Origin: Bacteroidota bacterium
GTDB taxonomy: Bacteria; Bacteroidota; Bacteroidia; Chitinophagales; BACL12
Assembly (NCBI GenBank): GCA_016715425.1
Contig: JADKAC010000001.1
Location: 354,960-418,959, forward strand
DNA length: 64,000 nt
Reading direction: 5' to 3'
Shown: piece by piece, positions 17,357 to 26,187 of the stretch
How positions within the stretch are numbered: the stretch's first letter is position 1
How the letters are laid out: each line of letters starts with the position of its first letter
The notes under the pieces: model-generated
The model's input: the letters and a program-made list of their open reading frames with translations, nothing else
The model's database searches: none
What the model was told of the DNA's origin: nothing
Made by a program: the position numbers and the translations under genes

Positions 17357-19009
17357 ATGAAATCTGCTATTGCAATTCTGTTGATGCTACAATCAACATT
17401 TTTATTTTCTCAAAAAGAAACAATTATTGAAGCACCTATAGAAAAAGCAACTGTCTTTTTAAGCGGAGTACAATTATATCATTCCCAATCTCTACAACTC
17501 AGCAAAGGTTCTACAGATATAATCATTCGTGGAATCGCATCGGCAATTGATGCGAATAGTGTGCAGGCTAGTGGCTTTGGAGATTTTACAATTTTAGATG
17601 TGCAGTATCGCATGTTTTATCCTGAGCCAAATGAAAGCGGGAAATTGCCGGATGATATTCAAAGAAAAATAAATAAAGTAAATGATTCCATAACCGAATT
17701 GAATTTCGTGGCGATGGATTTGAATTTTAAAAAAGAGAATCTGAGCTATCAAAAGCAAATGATGCTTAGTAATAAATTATTGAAAGGTGAAGGAAAGAGC
17801 GATTCATTAATCGTATTAAAACAAGCAATGGAATATTATGATATTAAACTGAATGAGATTTCAGATGAATTGGTAAAGCTTCAAAGGAAAGAGTTGGCGA
17901 ATACATTATTGTTAAATAGCCTGCAAAACCGGCTTTCGGAATTAAACAACTATTGGAATCAGCAAAATATCGCAATAGAAAATATTCCTGTTCCGGAGAT
18001 AGTAATTTCAGTGGTGGCAGAACAATCTGTATCTGCAAAAGTGGAAGTAAATTATCTTACCTACAATGCAGGATGGTATGCCACTTATGATTTGAAGGCT
18101 ATTGATGTGAGCAAACCTATTGAGCTTACATATAAGGCAAATATCTGGCAGAACACAGGAATTAATTGGAAAGATGTTTTGATTACTTGCAGTACAGGAA
18201 ATCCTTCTCTTGGAAATAATCCTCCTGCAATCGGTACTTGGTATATCGGCTATTATCAGAGTTATTATGAAAGAGATTATCAGGATGACAAAGTAAAATC
18301 TTCTGAAATGGCAGAAACAACTTCCGCAGGTGCAGTAGATACTTATCTGAATCAAAAACCTGCTGATATCAGTTCAAATTATACGGCCCAAAATCAAACA
18401 ATTGCCAACACAGAATTTGCCGTTAGTCTCAAATATTCAATTCCATCTGATGGTAAAGGACATATTGTGGCTTTGAAAACAGCCACCTTAAAATCCGATT
18501 ACAATTATTTGGCAATCCCTAAAATTGATCAGTCTGCTTATTTGATTGCCAGAATTACAGGCTGGGAGGAACTAAGTCTGATTCCGGGTAATGCAAATAT
18601 TTACTTTAACAGTACTTATGTAGGTAAAACGATGCTTAACGCCGGAGGCCTGAGCGATACAATGGAGGTTTCTTTGGGACGAGACAAATCAATAGAAGTG
18701 AAGAGAATTGTATTGAAGGATAAAACCAATGAGAAATTCTTAAACTCAAATGTTACCCTTAACCGTGCGTTCGAAATTTCTATCCGTAACTCCAAAGCAT
18801 ATAATATAGATGTGGTAATAAAAGATCATATTCCGGTAAGTCAGGTCAATGAGATTAAGGTAGAGATACTGAATAAAGGTGGATCTGATATAGATTTAGC
18901 CAGCGGAATTCTTACATGGAAAGAGAAAGTTAAGGCAAAAGAGACTAAGAAATTACAGTTTGAATTCAGCGTGACTTATCCAAAAGATACTCCTATAACC
19001 GCTTTATAA
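17357..19009 (+). CDS. DUF4139 domain-containing protein (mucoidy inhibitor MuiA-like)
   Basis: The 550-residue protein has a signal peptide (ending TFLFSQ at about residue 19). An N-terminal DUF4140-like region (EAPIEKATVFLSGVQLYHSQ) is followed by a coiled coil at about 95-210 and the DUF4139 beta-rich domain (VEVNYLTYNAGWYATYDLKA onward to the end). It is a periplasmic or outer-membrane-associated protein in Bacteroidota with no established activity. The C-terminus ends FEFSVTYPKDTPITAL, normal for the family. Confidence 0.9.
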   Translation: MKSAIAILLMLQSTFLFSQKETIIEAPIEKATVFLSGVQLYHSQSLQLSKGSTDIIIRGIASAIDANSVQASGFGDFTILDVQYRMFYPEPNESGKLPDDIQRKINKVNDSITELNFVAMDLNFKKENLSYQKQMMLSNKLLKGEGKSDSLIVLKQAMEYYDIKLNEISDELVKLQRKELANTLLLNSLQNRLSELNNYWNQQNIAIENIPVPEIVISVVAEQSVSAKVEVNYLTYNAGWYATYDLKAIDVSKPIELTYKANIWQNTGINWKDVLITCSTGNPSLGNNPPAIGTWYIGYYQSYYERDYQDDKVKSSEMAETTSAGAVDTYLNQKPADISSNYTAQNQTIANTEFAVSLKYSIPSDGKGHIVALKTATLKSDYNYLAIPKIDQSAYLIARITGWEELSLIPGNANIYFNSTYVGKTMLNAGGLSDTMEVSLGRDKSIEVKRIVLKDKTNEKFLNSNVTLNRAFEISIRNSKAYNIDVVIKDHIPVSQVNEIKVEILNKGGSDIDLASGILTWKEKVKAKETKKLQFEFSVTYPKDTPITAL

Positions 19010-19114
19010 AAATGCAGATATCCGTCAATATGTGAATGACAGTCACTTTTGGGTCACTTTGGTAAGCTAACATTTATGGAGAAGGCAAAGTAATGGATCA
19101 CCTTTGCTTTGCTT

Positions 19115-19750
19115 ATGAAACAAACCAATTTGGAAATGACACACAACCATCTTAAATCTATAGTTATGGCGATAGCCATGATTATCTGCATCCAGAATGC
19201 AAATGCGCAATTCGCCAACTCTTTCGGTAAACAAAAAAGTGGAAAGCAACACCCGGTTAGAGTTTACTTTATGGCTTATGATATGCAATATCCCGGAATC
19301 GCTATCGGTCCGGAATATGATTTTCTCTATGCGACACATCAAAAAATACAATGTAATAAAGGAACTCGCTATACAGATAAGCATTTGTATTTCGTCCCTC
19401 AATTTGGTATAGTTAAAACTGATGTACAGTCAGTTGCAGCATTTGTCAATATTGAACTTGATTTTAAAACGATTTATCAATCCGGCTTTATAGTAGATTT
19501 ATTTGCTTCTGCAGGTTATGCCCAAATATTTGAAAACCAACCGGCAGATCTTGGTGCTTCATCTTTTGAAAATTCATTATTTGCAAGCCACGGTGCATTC
19601 CTCCCGCAGTTTGGTATTGGAACAGGTTATGATTTCAGGAAGGAATTTAATACTCCAATTCAGGTTAATTTCAGAGTACTCAGTGCTTCTGTTGATATGA
19701 AGGAGTTTATTAAACCCGGCTTAAACCTCGGTATTACTTACAATCTCTAA
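19115..19750 (+). CDS. Secreted beta-barrel-like protein of unknown function
   Basis: The frame starts with TTG at 19109, but ATG 19115 is better; ATG 19136 (MTHNHLKSIV) is also possible. A signal peptide ends at about NANAQ. The mature 170-odd residues alternate polar and hydrophobic positions with many aromatics (YFMAYDMQYPGIAIGPEYDF; LYFVPQFGIV; FIVDLFASAGYAQIF; LNLGITYNL at the end), as in small outer-membrane beta barrels. A final aromatic/hydrophobic strand supports OM localisation. I do not recognise a named family. A box CACCTTTG at 19099-19106, just upstream, resembles the TAnnTTTG promoter element. Confidence 0.7.
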   Translation: MKQTNLEMTHNHLKSIVMAIAMIICIQNANAQFANSFGKQKSGKQHPVRVYFMAYDMQYPGIAIGPEYDFLYATHQKIQCNKGTRYTDKHLYFVPQFGIVKTDVQSVAAFVNIELDFKTIYQSGFIVDLFASAGYAQIFENQPADLGASSFENSLFASHGAFLPQFGIGTGYDFRKEFNTPIQVNFRVLSASVDMKEFIKPGLNLGITYNL

Positions 19751-20038
19751 TATTTCCGAAGCGAAGGGATGAGGTTTTTAAGGTAGCCGGAATTCAGGCT
19801 TGCCAATAATTTAACTTTTACAGCTCCCCCGGCTTTTGGAATCCTGCGAAAACCTGACTCTACTTCTCCCAAAGTATATGTCTGTAAAGGCTTAGGCACA
19901 GGATTGCTGACAGGATGGCAATTTATATTGTCATTTTCATAATATGTCGCCTATTTGTTAAAATTAGAAGTTGGAAATAAGTAATGTATTGAAATGCAAT
20001 ACCTTATAGAATGTTCAAAAAAAATTTTCAGCGTTTAA
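19751..20038. other. Gene-free, locally GC-richer spacer
   Basis: No gene is supported here. The part 19760-19950 is visibly richer in G and C than its surroundings. The minus strand has a stretch open from about 19949 to a stop near 19750 (about 67 codons, including KAGGAVKVKLLASLNSGYL) but without an ATG start. It may be a decayed gene or an unrecognised RNA. Confidence 0.4.
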
Positions 20039-20069
20039 TTTGAGGGCATTTCCAAACGAATTATATTTG
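20039..20069 (+). promoter_or_regulatory. Bacteroidota-type promoter upstream of the RNA candidate
   Basis: TTTG (20039-20042) and TATATTTG (20062-20069) are separated by 19 bp and match the -33/-7 consensus TTTG - about 19 - TAnnTTTG of the Bacteroidota primary sigma factor. The start of transcription would be near 20075. Confidence 0.65.
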
Positions 20070-20074
20070 CCTCA

Positions 20075-20195
20075 GAGATTGTTCTTCCAATGACATGATT
20101 ACATAAAAGATAAAGGTTTCCATAAACAATTTACTTTTGCCATTGGAAACCTGTTTTGGTTGAAAACCCCGGATTTATTCCGGGGTTTTTTATTT
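20075..20195 (+). ncRNA. Candidate small structured RNA (about 120 nt)
   Basis: The segment runs from a consensus-like promoter to a strong intrinsic terminator without a plausible reading frame. It contains a perfect 8-bp stem GGTTTCCA (20115-20122) / TGGAAACC (20144-20151) with a 21-nt loop, followed 11 nt later by the terminator hairpin. I do not recognise it as 6S, SRP, tmRNA or RNase P RNA. It could instead be an attenuating leader of the membrane protein gene whose ATG lies 31 bp after the hairpin. Confidence 0.5.
20163..20195 (+). terminator. Strong intrinsic terminator
   Basis: AAAACCCCGG / CCGGGGTTTT form a perfect 10-bp stem with a 7-nt loop (20163-20189), followed by TTTATTTT. It ends the small RNA candidate and lies before, not after, a protein gene. 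Confidence 0.88.
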
Positions 20196-20225
20196 TCAGA
20201 AATATTTATTCATTTTCGTTTTTGT

Positions 20226-20936
20226 ATGTCGTTTATTCCTTATCAAACCGAGTTGTGTAATAATGAAACTAACATCTATATATATAATGTGTTAGTTCAG
20301 GAACCGGTTACTGCCATCACCGATATTTTAATTACAATAATTGCCTGGAGAATTTTTTTCAAATCAAAAAAAGAATTAACTCCAACGCTTTCAAATCAAC
20401 TATACAGATATTTCTTTTTTATGATTGGTTTGGCAACATTGCTTGGTGGTGTTTTCGGTCATGCACTTTGTTACAGATTGGGAATTGGTTGGAAACTTCC
20501 CGGATGGATTACAAGTATGTTTGCCATTATGTTAATTGAGCGGGCAGCTATTATGCATGTATTACCTCAAATGCCAAAATCACTTCACAAGATTTTACCC
20601 ATATTAAATTTTGTTGAATTAGCAATTATGATTACAACTGCTGTGGTTACCTTAAATTTCTTTTGGGTAGAATTTCATGCATTCTATGGATTAGGAATTG
20701 TTGTCGGTTCATTTGAATTAATCAATTATAAAAAAACGGGTAATCAGGCGAGCAAATGGATTTTAATTGCAGTGGGAATTTCTTTAATAGCAGCATTTGT
20801 TCAGATTGCAAAAATTCATATTAATGATCCGTGGTTTAGAGCCGTAGATTTTGCACATGTTATTATGTGTGTTACTTCGGTGATATTATATAAAGGTGTA
20901 CGATTGATAAAAAATCAAACAGTAAATGAATTATGA
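20226..20936 (+). CDS. Seven-helix membrane protein, DUF6962-like
   Basis: The frame is open from 20160, but that start would lie inside the terminator; ATG 20226 (MSFIPYQTELC) is better and gives 236 residues. About seven membrane helices are predicted. Conserved-looking polar residues in helices are GHALCYRLGIGWKLPGW (His at about 80), EFHAFYG, and FAHVIM near the end. Three membrane histidines recall the CREST/ceramidase-like hydrolase fold, but this is only a suggestion. The stop overlaps the next start (ATGA at 20933-20936), so the two genes are coupled. Confidence 0.75.
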   Translation: MSFIPYQTELCNNETNIYIYNVLVQEPVTAITDILITIIAWRIFFKSKKELTPTLSNQLYRYFFFMIGLATLLGGVFGHALCYRLGIGWKLPGWITSMFAIMLIERAAIMHVLPQMPKSLHKILPILNFVELAIMITTAVVTLNFFWVEFHAFYGLGIVVGSFELINYKKTGNQASKWILIAVGISLIAAFVQIAKIHINDPWFRAVDFAHVIMCVTSVILYKGVRLIKNQTVNEL

Positions 20937-21682
20937 AACTATTAATTAAGAATACATTCTTGTGGTTGTTTGTTTTACTATTGTTTAATGGAGAACTTAA
21001 ATCTCAGCAAGCACTTACTCAAGCCAAAGCCTTAGCAAATGAAACGGTGAACATGATGGGCGGCATGGATAATTATAATGCAACAAGATATATTGGCTGG
21101 AATTTTTTTGGAAAAAGACAATTGCTTTGGGATAAACAGAACAATAGAGTGAGAGTTGATATACTGAATAAATCAATTTCCATTATTGCTTCTCTCACCG
21201 ATGAAACTTGTTTGTTATATATGGATGGAAAACAAATGACGCAACCGGATTCATTAACCAAATATTTAGAGAAGGCAAGATTGTATTGGATGAATGATTC
21301 CTATTGGTTGCTGATGCCATTTAAATTATTTGATGATGGTGTATTCATTTCTTATGTAGAGAGGGGTGAAACTGCGGATGGCAGAAAAGCGGAAATATTA
21401 GAACTCTCTTATGATAATGTGGGAGCAACTCCTGAAAATAAATATCTTATTTATATTGATTTTGAAACACGTTTGATATCGCAGTGGGATTACTTTGCAA
21501 ATGCAGATGATAACAAACCTGCAATTACAAATCCATGGACAGATTATAACTGGTATGGTAAAATTCTTTTAGCATCTGGCAGAGGCAAAGTGGGTTCAAT
21601 AACAAATATTCATGTTTGGGAAAGTGTACCGAAAAAAATATTTGAACAAGTGGAAATGTTGGATTTTGATTCTATAAAGTAG
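20933..21682 (+). CDS. Periplasmic protein of unknown function (LolA-like fold possible)
   Basis: The 249-residue protein has a signal peptide (ending ELKSQQ, about residue 25). The mature part, with NMMGGMDNYNATRYIGWNFFGKRQ, LLWDKQNNRVRV, and later YLIYIDFETRLISQWDYFAN, resembles Bacteroidota outer membrane lipoprotein-sorting-like or DUF6503-type proteins built from a curved beta sheet. No Cys lipobox is present. It is translationally coupled to the upstream membrane protein by an ATGA overlap, suggesting a joint role, perhaps in lipid handling. Function unknown. Confidence 0.7.
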   Translation: MKLLIKNTFLWLFVLLLFNGELKSQQALTQAKALANETVNMMGGMDNYNATRYIGWNFFGKRQLLWDKQNNRVRVDILNKSISIIASLTDETCLLYMDGKQMTQPDSLTKYLEKARLYWMNDSYWLLMPFKLFDDGVFISYVERGETADGRKAEILELSYDNVGATPENKYLIYIDFETRLISQWDYFANADDNKPAITNPWTDYNWYGKILLASGRGKVGSITNIHVWESVPKKIFEQVEMLDFDSIK

Positions 21683-21702
21683 TTTTGGGGAATTGTAGAA
21701 TT

Positions 21703-21870
21703 GAATTTGTGTAACTGGCGAATTGTGTAATTGTGTAATCGGAAAATCGTTGAATTGGGGAATCGTTGAATCCGGAAAATGCGAAGGCTAAAGGCGAAGG
21801 CAATGGCTTAAATTTTAGAATAGTAGAATTGTAAAATTGAATTGTGTAACTATCGAATTGTGTAATCGTG
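21703..21870. repeat. Low-complexity AATTGTGTAAT-type repeat tract
   Basis: The spacer consists of short variants of GAATTGTGTAATCG and GAATCGTTGAAT. A longer direct repeat occurs twice: 21703-21735 and 21839-21870 differ at only a few positions over about 32 bp. The Bro-N gene starts right after the second copy. Confidence 0.75.
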
Positions 21871-21876
21871 TATTAT

Positions 21877-22713
21877 ATGGAACAAAAACAAACCATAAAA
21901 TTATTTGAGCAAAAGCAAGTGCGTTCTATTTGGAATGAAGAAGAAGAAAAATGGTATTTTTCGATAGTAGATGTTGTGGGGATATTATCAGAAAGCACAA
22001 ATCCAAATAACTACTGGAAAGTGCTCAAACACAGGCTAACAAAGGAAGGAAGCCAGTTGGTTACAAACTGTAACCAACTGAAACTACAATCTACTGATGG
22101 TAAATTTTATAAAACCGATGTAGCCGATACAGAACAATTATTTCGCTTAATACAATCAATTCCCTCACCCAAAGCTGAGCCTTTTAAATTGTGGATAGCA
22201 AAAGTAGCGAGAGAAAGAATAGACGAGATAGAAGACCCCGAAATAGGTATTGATAGATTAATGGAAACCTATCTGAAAAAAGGCTATAGCAAAGAATGGA
22301 TTAATCAACGCTTAAAAAGCATAGAAGTGCGCAAAGAGCTCACCGATGAATGGGATGAAAGAGGCGTAAAAAAAGGACAGGAATACGCCATCCTCACCGA
22401 TGAAATCACTAAAGCGTGGAGTGGATTATCGGTAAAAGAATATAAAAAACACAAAGACCTAAAAAAAGAAAATTTAAGAGACAATATGACCAATCTTGAG
22501 TTGGTACTTAATATGCTTGCCGAAGCCACCACAACAGAAATAAGCAAAGAGAAAAAACCAAAAACATTTGCTCAAAATAAAACCATTGCCAAACAAGGCG
22601 GTACTATTGCAGGAAATACCCGAAAAGAAATAGAAGAAAAATCAGGCAAAAAAGTAGTAAGTAAAATTTCGGCTAAAAAACTTTTAGACATTAAAAACAA
22701 AAAATTGAAGTAA
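21877..22713 (+). CDS. Bro-N domain protein (phage antirepressor/DinD-like)
   Basis: The start is ATG 21877; the GTG nine bases upstream lies in the repeat tract. The 278-residue protein has an N-terminal Bro-N fold (IKLFEQKQVRSIWNEEEEKW, YFSIVDVVGILSES, NNYWKVLKHRLTKEGSQL; about residues 5-110) and a lysine/glutamate-rich helical C-terminus resembling DinD/antirepressor family proteins (EYAILTDEITKAWSGLSVKEYKKHK). Bro-N proteins are typical of phages and other mobile DNA, often with DNA-binding or anti-repressor roles. No other phage gene is nearby; the repeat-rich 5' flank supports acquisition as a single accessory gene. A short hairpin (ATCGAAT/ATTCGAT, 22714-22731) follows its stop. Confidence 0.85.
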   Translation: MEQKQTIKLFEQKQVRSIWNEEEEKWYFSIVDVVGILSESTNPNNYWKVLKHRLTKEGSQLVTNCNQLKLQSTDGKFYKTDVADTEQLFRLIQSIPSPKAEPFKLWIAKVARERIDEIEDPEIGIDRLMETYLKKGYSKEWINQRLKSIEVRKELTDEWDERGVKKGQEYAILTDEITKAWSGLSVKEYKKHKDLKKENLRDNMTNLELVLNMLAEATTTEISKEKKPKTFAQNKTIAKQGGTIAGNTRKEIEEKSGKKVVSKISAKKLLDIKNKKLK

Positions 22714-22851
22714 ATCGAATTTTCATTCGATAAAATACTGGAAGAATTTGTTAAAAGAGCCATTTAGTTCTCACAAATTTACCCGCATCTCTAAACCAAA
22801 TATTTTATGAAATTTTTAGAAGGGAATCTCTGTATGGATTAGATTTTGATT

Positions 22852-25023
22852 TTATACAAACACAAAATCCAACCTTCGTGCATCCAAATCTGCTTTCACC
22901 ACTTTTACTTTTACCACATCACCCATTTCAAAAGGTTTATTTCCTGTTAGGCTAACAAGTCTTCTGCGTTTATCATCAAACGTCATTTCATCACGAATTG
23001 AATTTACCGCAACCATACCTTCGCATTTATTTTCACGCAGCTCAACAAAAATTCCGAAATGAGTTACACCGGAAATTATTCCTTCGAATACTTCACCAAT
23101 ATGTTTCGATAAATATTCCACTTGTTTGTATTTCACACTTTCTCTTTCTGCTTGCATTGCTGTGCGTTCCTGCGCAGAAGCATAGCGACATTTTTCTTCT
23201 AAATCATTTTTTGAAATCGGTTTATTGCTATGATGCAAAGCAGCAAATAAAATGCGATGCACCAATAAATCAGGATAGCGCCGGATGGGTGAAGTAAAGT
23301 GTGTGTAATAGTTAAATGCAAGTCCGTAATGTCCAATATTATTTGAGGTATAAACTGCTTTTGCCATACATCGTATTGCCATTTGTTCCAATACATTTTG
23401 TTCGGGTTTTCCCTGCACTTCTTTCATCAATTTATTTAATTCAGATGAAATATTTTGTGGTGAATCCAATTTTAATTTATAACCAAAACGTTTTGCTGTT
23501 AATCCAAATTCTTCTAATCGCTGAATATCCGGAACATCATGCACCCGATATACAAAAGGATAATTTGTGTTGTCTTGTTTCCCTTCGGGTGCTTTTCCTT
23601 TAGAGGTCTTACCCATAAATTCTGCAACCTTTCTATTGGCGAGCAACATTAAATCTTCGATAAGCATGTGCGCTTCTTTTCTATCTTTTACATATAAACC
23701 GATAGGCACTTTATTTTCATCCAAAATAAATTTTACTTCCTGAGTTTCAAAAGCGATAGCACCATTTTTAAATTTTTCATCACGCAGTTTATGTGCAATA
23801 ACATTTAATTGCAAAATTTCTTCGGCAAACTCACCGGTTTTATTTTCAATTATTTCTTGTGCTTCTTCATAACTGAAACGACGATCGGAATGAATAACAG
23901 TTTTGCCAAACCAAGTATCCACTATTTCGTGCTTATCATTAAATTCAAAAATTGCAGAAAATGTAAGTCTGTCTTTATGCGGAACTAATGAGCAAACATT
24001 GTTGGATAATTTTTCAGGCAACATCGGAATAACTCTGTCAACCAAATAAACAGAAGTAGCTCGTTGATATGCTTCTTTATCTAACTGACTTCCAACGGTA
24101 ACAAAGTGCGAAACATCCGCTATATGTACACCCACTTCTGTATTGCCATTTTCCAATTTGCGCAAACTGATTGCATCATCAAAATCTTTTGCATCATGTG
24201 GATCGATTGTTATTGTCCATGTATTTCGAATATCTCTGCGCTTTGCAATTACTTCTTCTGAAATAGTTTCTGATATAGCAGCAGCTTCTTTTTCTACATC
24301 TTCCGGAAAATTATAATTGATTCCTGTTTCAACCATTATCACCCGCATATCACTTTCATGATCGCCTGCAGGTTTTAATTTATCTACAATTTGACCAATA
24401 GGATTTTTCATGTTAGGCGGCCAATCTTTCAATCGCACAATTACTCTTTCTCCATCCGAAACTTTTGATCGTTTTACTTCATCAGGTGTAATATAAAAAT
24501 CGTAATTATTAAATTCCTTATCAGTAACTACAAAAGCAAAATCATTATTGATTTGTATATGCCCGATAAAAGTTTCTTTCTGTCTTTTAATTACTTCTAC
24601 AATCTCACCTTCTTGTTTTTGTGATTTGGATTTCCGGGTAAGTCTCACACGAACAACATCACCATTAAATGCTCTGTTTGTGCTTCGTGATGGAATAAAA
24701 ATATCATTCAATTTTCCATCAATAATTACATACGCATTTCCCGAACGGGTAATATCTACAATACCAATTAGTGTATCCTCAGGAGAGAATGTAGGCTTTA
24801 TTCGAAATTTATCTTGCTCAACTTCTTCGATGCGCTTTTGATCAACCATTTTTTCTATTGAATCAAATAGTCCGGCACCATCATTTTGTTTTAATGACCA
24901 TTTTACAATTTGTTTTAATGCAACTCCACGTTCCGGTTTGGTCGCAATAAAATTATACAAGTCTGTTTCGAAGTCTTCAGATTTAATGCTCCGTGTTTTA
25001 TTTATTTTCTTTTTCTTCGACAT
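22852..25023 (-). CDS. rnr: Ribonuclease R
   Basis: The 723-residue protein is of normal RNase R length. In order: a lysine-rich N-terminus with helix-turn-helix-like domain, two cold-shock domains (about 85-225), the RNB catalytic domain with IDPHDAKDFDDAISL (the four Asp residues binding Mg, about residues 283-297) and GLAFNYYTHFTSPIRRYPDL (about 570-590), then an S1 domain (GVTHFGIFVELRENKCEG). It degrades structured RNA 3'-5'. It is divergent from sixA. The ending LDARRLDFVFV is normal. Confidence 0.97.
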   Translation of the reverse strand: MSKKKKINKTRSIKSEDFETDLYNFIATKPERGVALKQIVKWSLKQNDGAGLFDSIEKMVDQKRIEEVEQDKFRIKPTFSPEDTLIGIVDITRSGNAYVIIDGKLNDIFIPSRSTNRAFNGDVVRVRLTRKSKSQKQEGEIVEVIKRQKETFIGHIQINNDFAFVVTDKEFNNYDFYITPDEVKRSKVSDGERVIVRLKDWPPNMKNPIGQIVDKLKPAGDHESDMRVIMVETGINYNFPEDVEKEAAAISETISEEVIAKRRDIRNTWTITIDPHDAKDFDDAISLRKLENGNTEVGVHIADVSHFVTVGSQLDKEAYQRATSVYLVDRVIPMLPEKLSNNVCSLVPHKDRLTFSAIFEFNDKHEIVDTWFGKTVIHSDRRFSYEEAQEIIENKTGEFAEEILQLNVIAHKLRDEKFKNGAIAFETQEVKFILDENKVPIGLYVKDRKEAHMLIEDLMLLANRKVAEFMGKTSKGKAPEGKQDNTNYPFVYRVHDVPDIQRLEEFGLTAKRFGYKLKLDSPQNISSELNKLMKEVQGKPEQNVLEQMAIRCMAKAVYTSNNIGHYGLAFNYYTHFTSPIRRYPDLLVHRILFAALHHSNKPISKNDLEEKCRYASAQERTAMQAERESVKYKQVEYLSKHIGEVFEGIISGVTHFGIFVELRENKCEGMVAVNSIRDEMTFDDKRRRLVSLTGNKPFEMGDVVKVKVVKADLDARRLDFVFV

Positions 25024-25156
25024 ATATTTATTCTATCGTAAAATTAGTTATTGCTATCGGTTAATATATTATTCTAATCAGAATTGTATTGACATGTGTA
25101 TAACTGAATACTTGCATTCTACATATCTGTTTAATTTTTCCATCAGAATACAGAGT

Positions 25157-25651
25157 ATGAAAACACTTTATATCATACGACATGCAAAGTCAAGTTGGGA
25201 ACACGAAGACTTGCATGATTTGGAAAGACCATTGACCGAACGTGGTAAAAAAAATGCGTTGTTAATGGGAGAGGTGTTGAGAAAATATGAAGCATTTCCT
25301 GATGAAGTAATTTCAAGTCCTGCGTTGAGAGCAGTTTCTACCACTAGAATTTTATGTGAAGAGTTAGGATTTGATTCTAATAAAATGCTGATAGAACCCG
25401 ATTTATATTTTCGTGAAGTAGAAGATATTATTCAGGTATTGCACAAACGACAATCACGTCCAGATAAGATTTTTATAGCAGGACATAATCCCGCTTTTAC
25501 AAATTTGGCAAATGCATTAATTCCGGGATTCACGGAAATGATTCCAACATGTGGAGTGGTTGCAGTGCATTTTAATATTGAATCTTGGGGGCTGTTGCAA
25601 ATAGGAGGTGGCCAACTTGCATTTTTTGAATATCCTAAGAAATTCCGTTAA
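25157..25651 (+). CDS. sixA: SixA-type histidine phosphatase
   Basis: The frame is open from 24938, overlapping rnr, but ATG 25157 (MKTLYIIRHAKSSWE) is the expected start and gives 164 residues. The catalytic RHA is at residues 8-10, a second Arg is in SSPALRAVSTT, and the second catalytic His is in IAGHNPAFTNLAN (about 115). SixA dephosphorylates phosphohistidine on phosphotransfer proteins such as NPr or HPt domains. It may act on a His-Asp relay in this organism. Confidence 0.92.
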   Translation: MKTLYIIRHAKSSWEHEDLHDLERPLTERGKKNALLMGEVLRKYEAFPDEVISSPALRAVSTTRILCEELGFDSNKMLIEPDLYFREVEDIIQVLHKRQSRPDKIFIAGHNPAFTNLANALIPGFTEMIPTCGVVAVHFNIESWGLLQIGGGQLAFFEYPKKFR

Positions 25652-25716
25652 ATAAAAAATAGCCATACAACCATATTTAATATAGTATCGTTTTATAAAT
25701 ACAAAAAACAAGCACG

Positions 25717-26013
25717 ATGTCAGAATTTCTACTTAACTCGGAATTACTGGATGCAAAAGGAAAAGATTTTATGCAACTGGTTTCAAATCAAAGAACTTAC
25801 ATTGATGAAATGATTATGGATGGTAAGGTTACCAGCTATGCAATTTCTATTGACAGAACAAAACTGTGGGCAGTTATAGTTGCACAATCTGAATCTGATG
25901 CAGTAAATATCATTGCAAATTTTCCTATTATTGATTATATGCAATTTGAATTACATGAATTACTTTTTCATAACTCAGCGCAGGATTTGGTTTCGCATAT
26001 TTCTTTAAACTGA
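25717..26013 (+). CDS. Small YCII/muconolactone-isomerase-like (dimeric alpha-beta barrel) protein
   Basis: The 98-residue protein has the beta-alpha-beta pattern of ferredoxin-like dimeric barrels: MIMDGKVTSYAISIDRTKLWAVIV followed by SESDAVNIIANFPIIDYMQF (each 20 or fewer residues of a longer motif). The penultimate segment FELHELLF forms the last strand. It has no recognisable catalytic residue and probably has a small binding or isomerase-like function. It stands 65 bp after sixA. Confidence 0.7.
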   Translation: MSEFLLNSELLDAKGKDFMQLVSNQRTYIDEMIMDGKVTSYAISIDRTKLWAVIVAQSESDAVNIIANFPIIDYMQFELHELLFHNSAQDLVSHISLN

Positions 26014-26187
26014 TTCCTTTTTATTGTAATTACTCTTGCCGTAAACAAATAAGATTTTATTTACGATTTAGATTACCTTATTTATTATTACTTATTCTAC
26101 ATTTCACAACCATATAGTTGTAAGTAATTACCTAACAATTATCTTTAGAATTATTTTCTATTAATTTTCAGCTAATTAATTAACTAT

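Noticed and set aside
20075..20195. 6S, SRP or tmRNA gene
   Set aside because: I could not find the long central-bubble stem of 6S, the SRP GGAA loop domain or the tmRNA acceptor ends.
20160..20225. Upstream start for the seven-helix protein
   Set aside because: The first codons would be made by the terminator hairpin at 20163-20189; ATG 20226 is better.
24938..25156. N-terminal extension of SixA
   Set aside because: It overlaps rnr in antisense, and SixA proteins begin right at MKTLYIIRHA.
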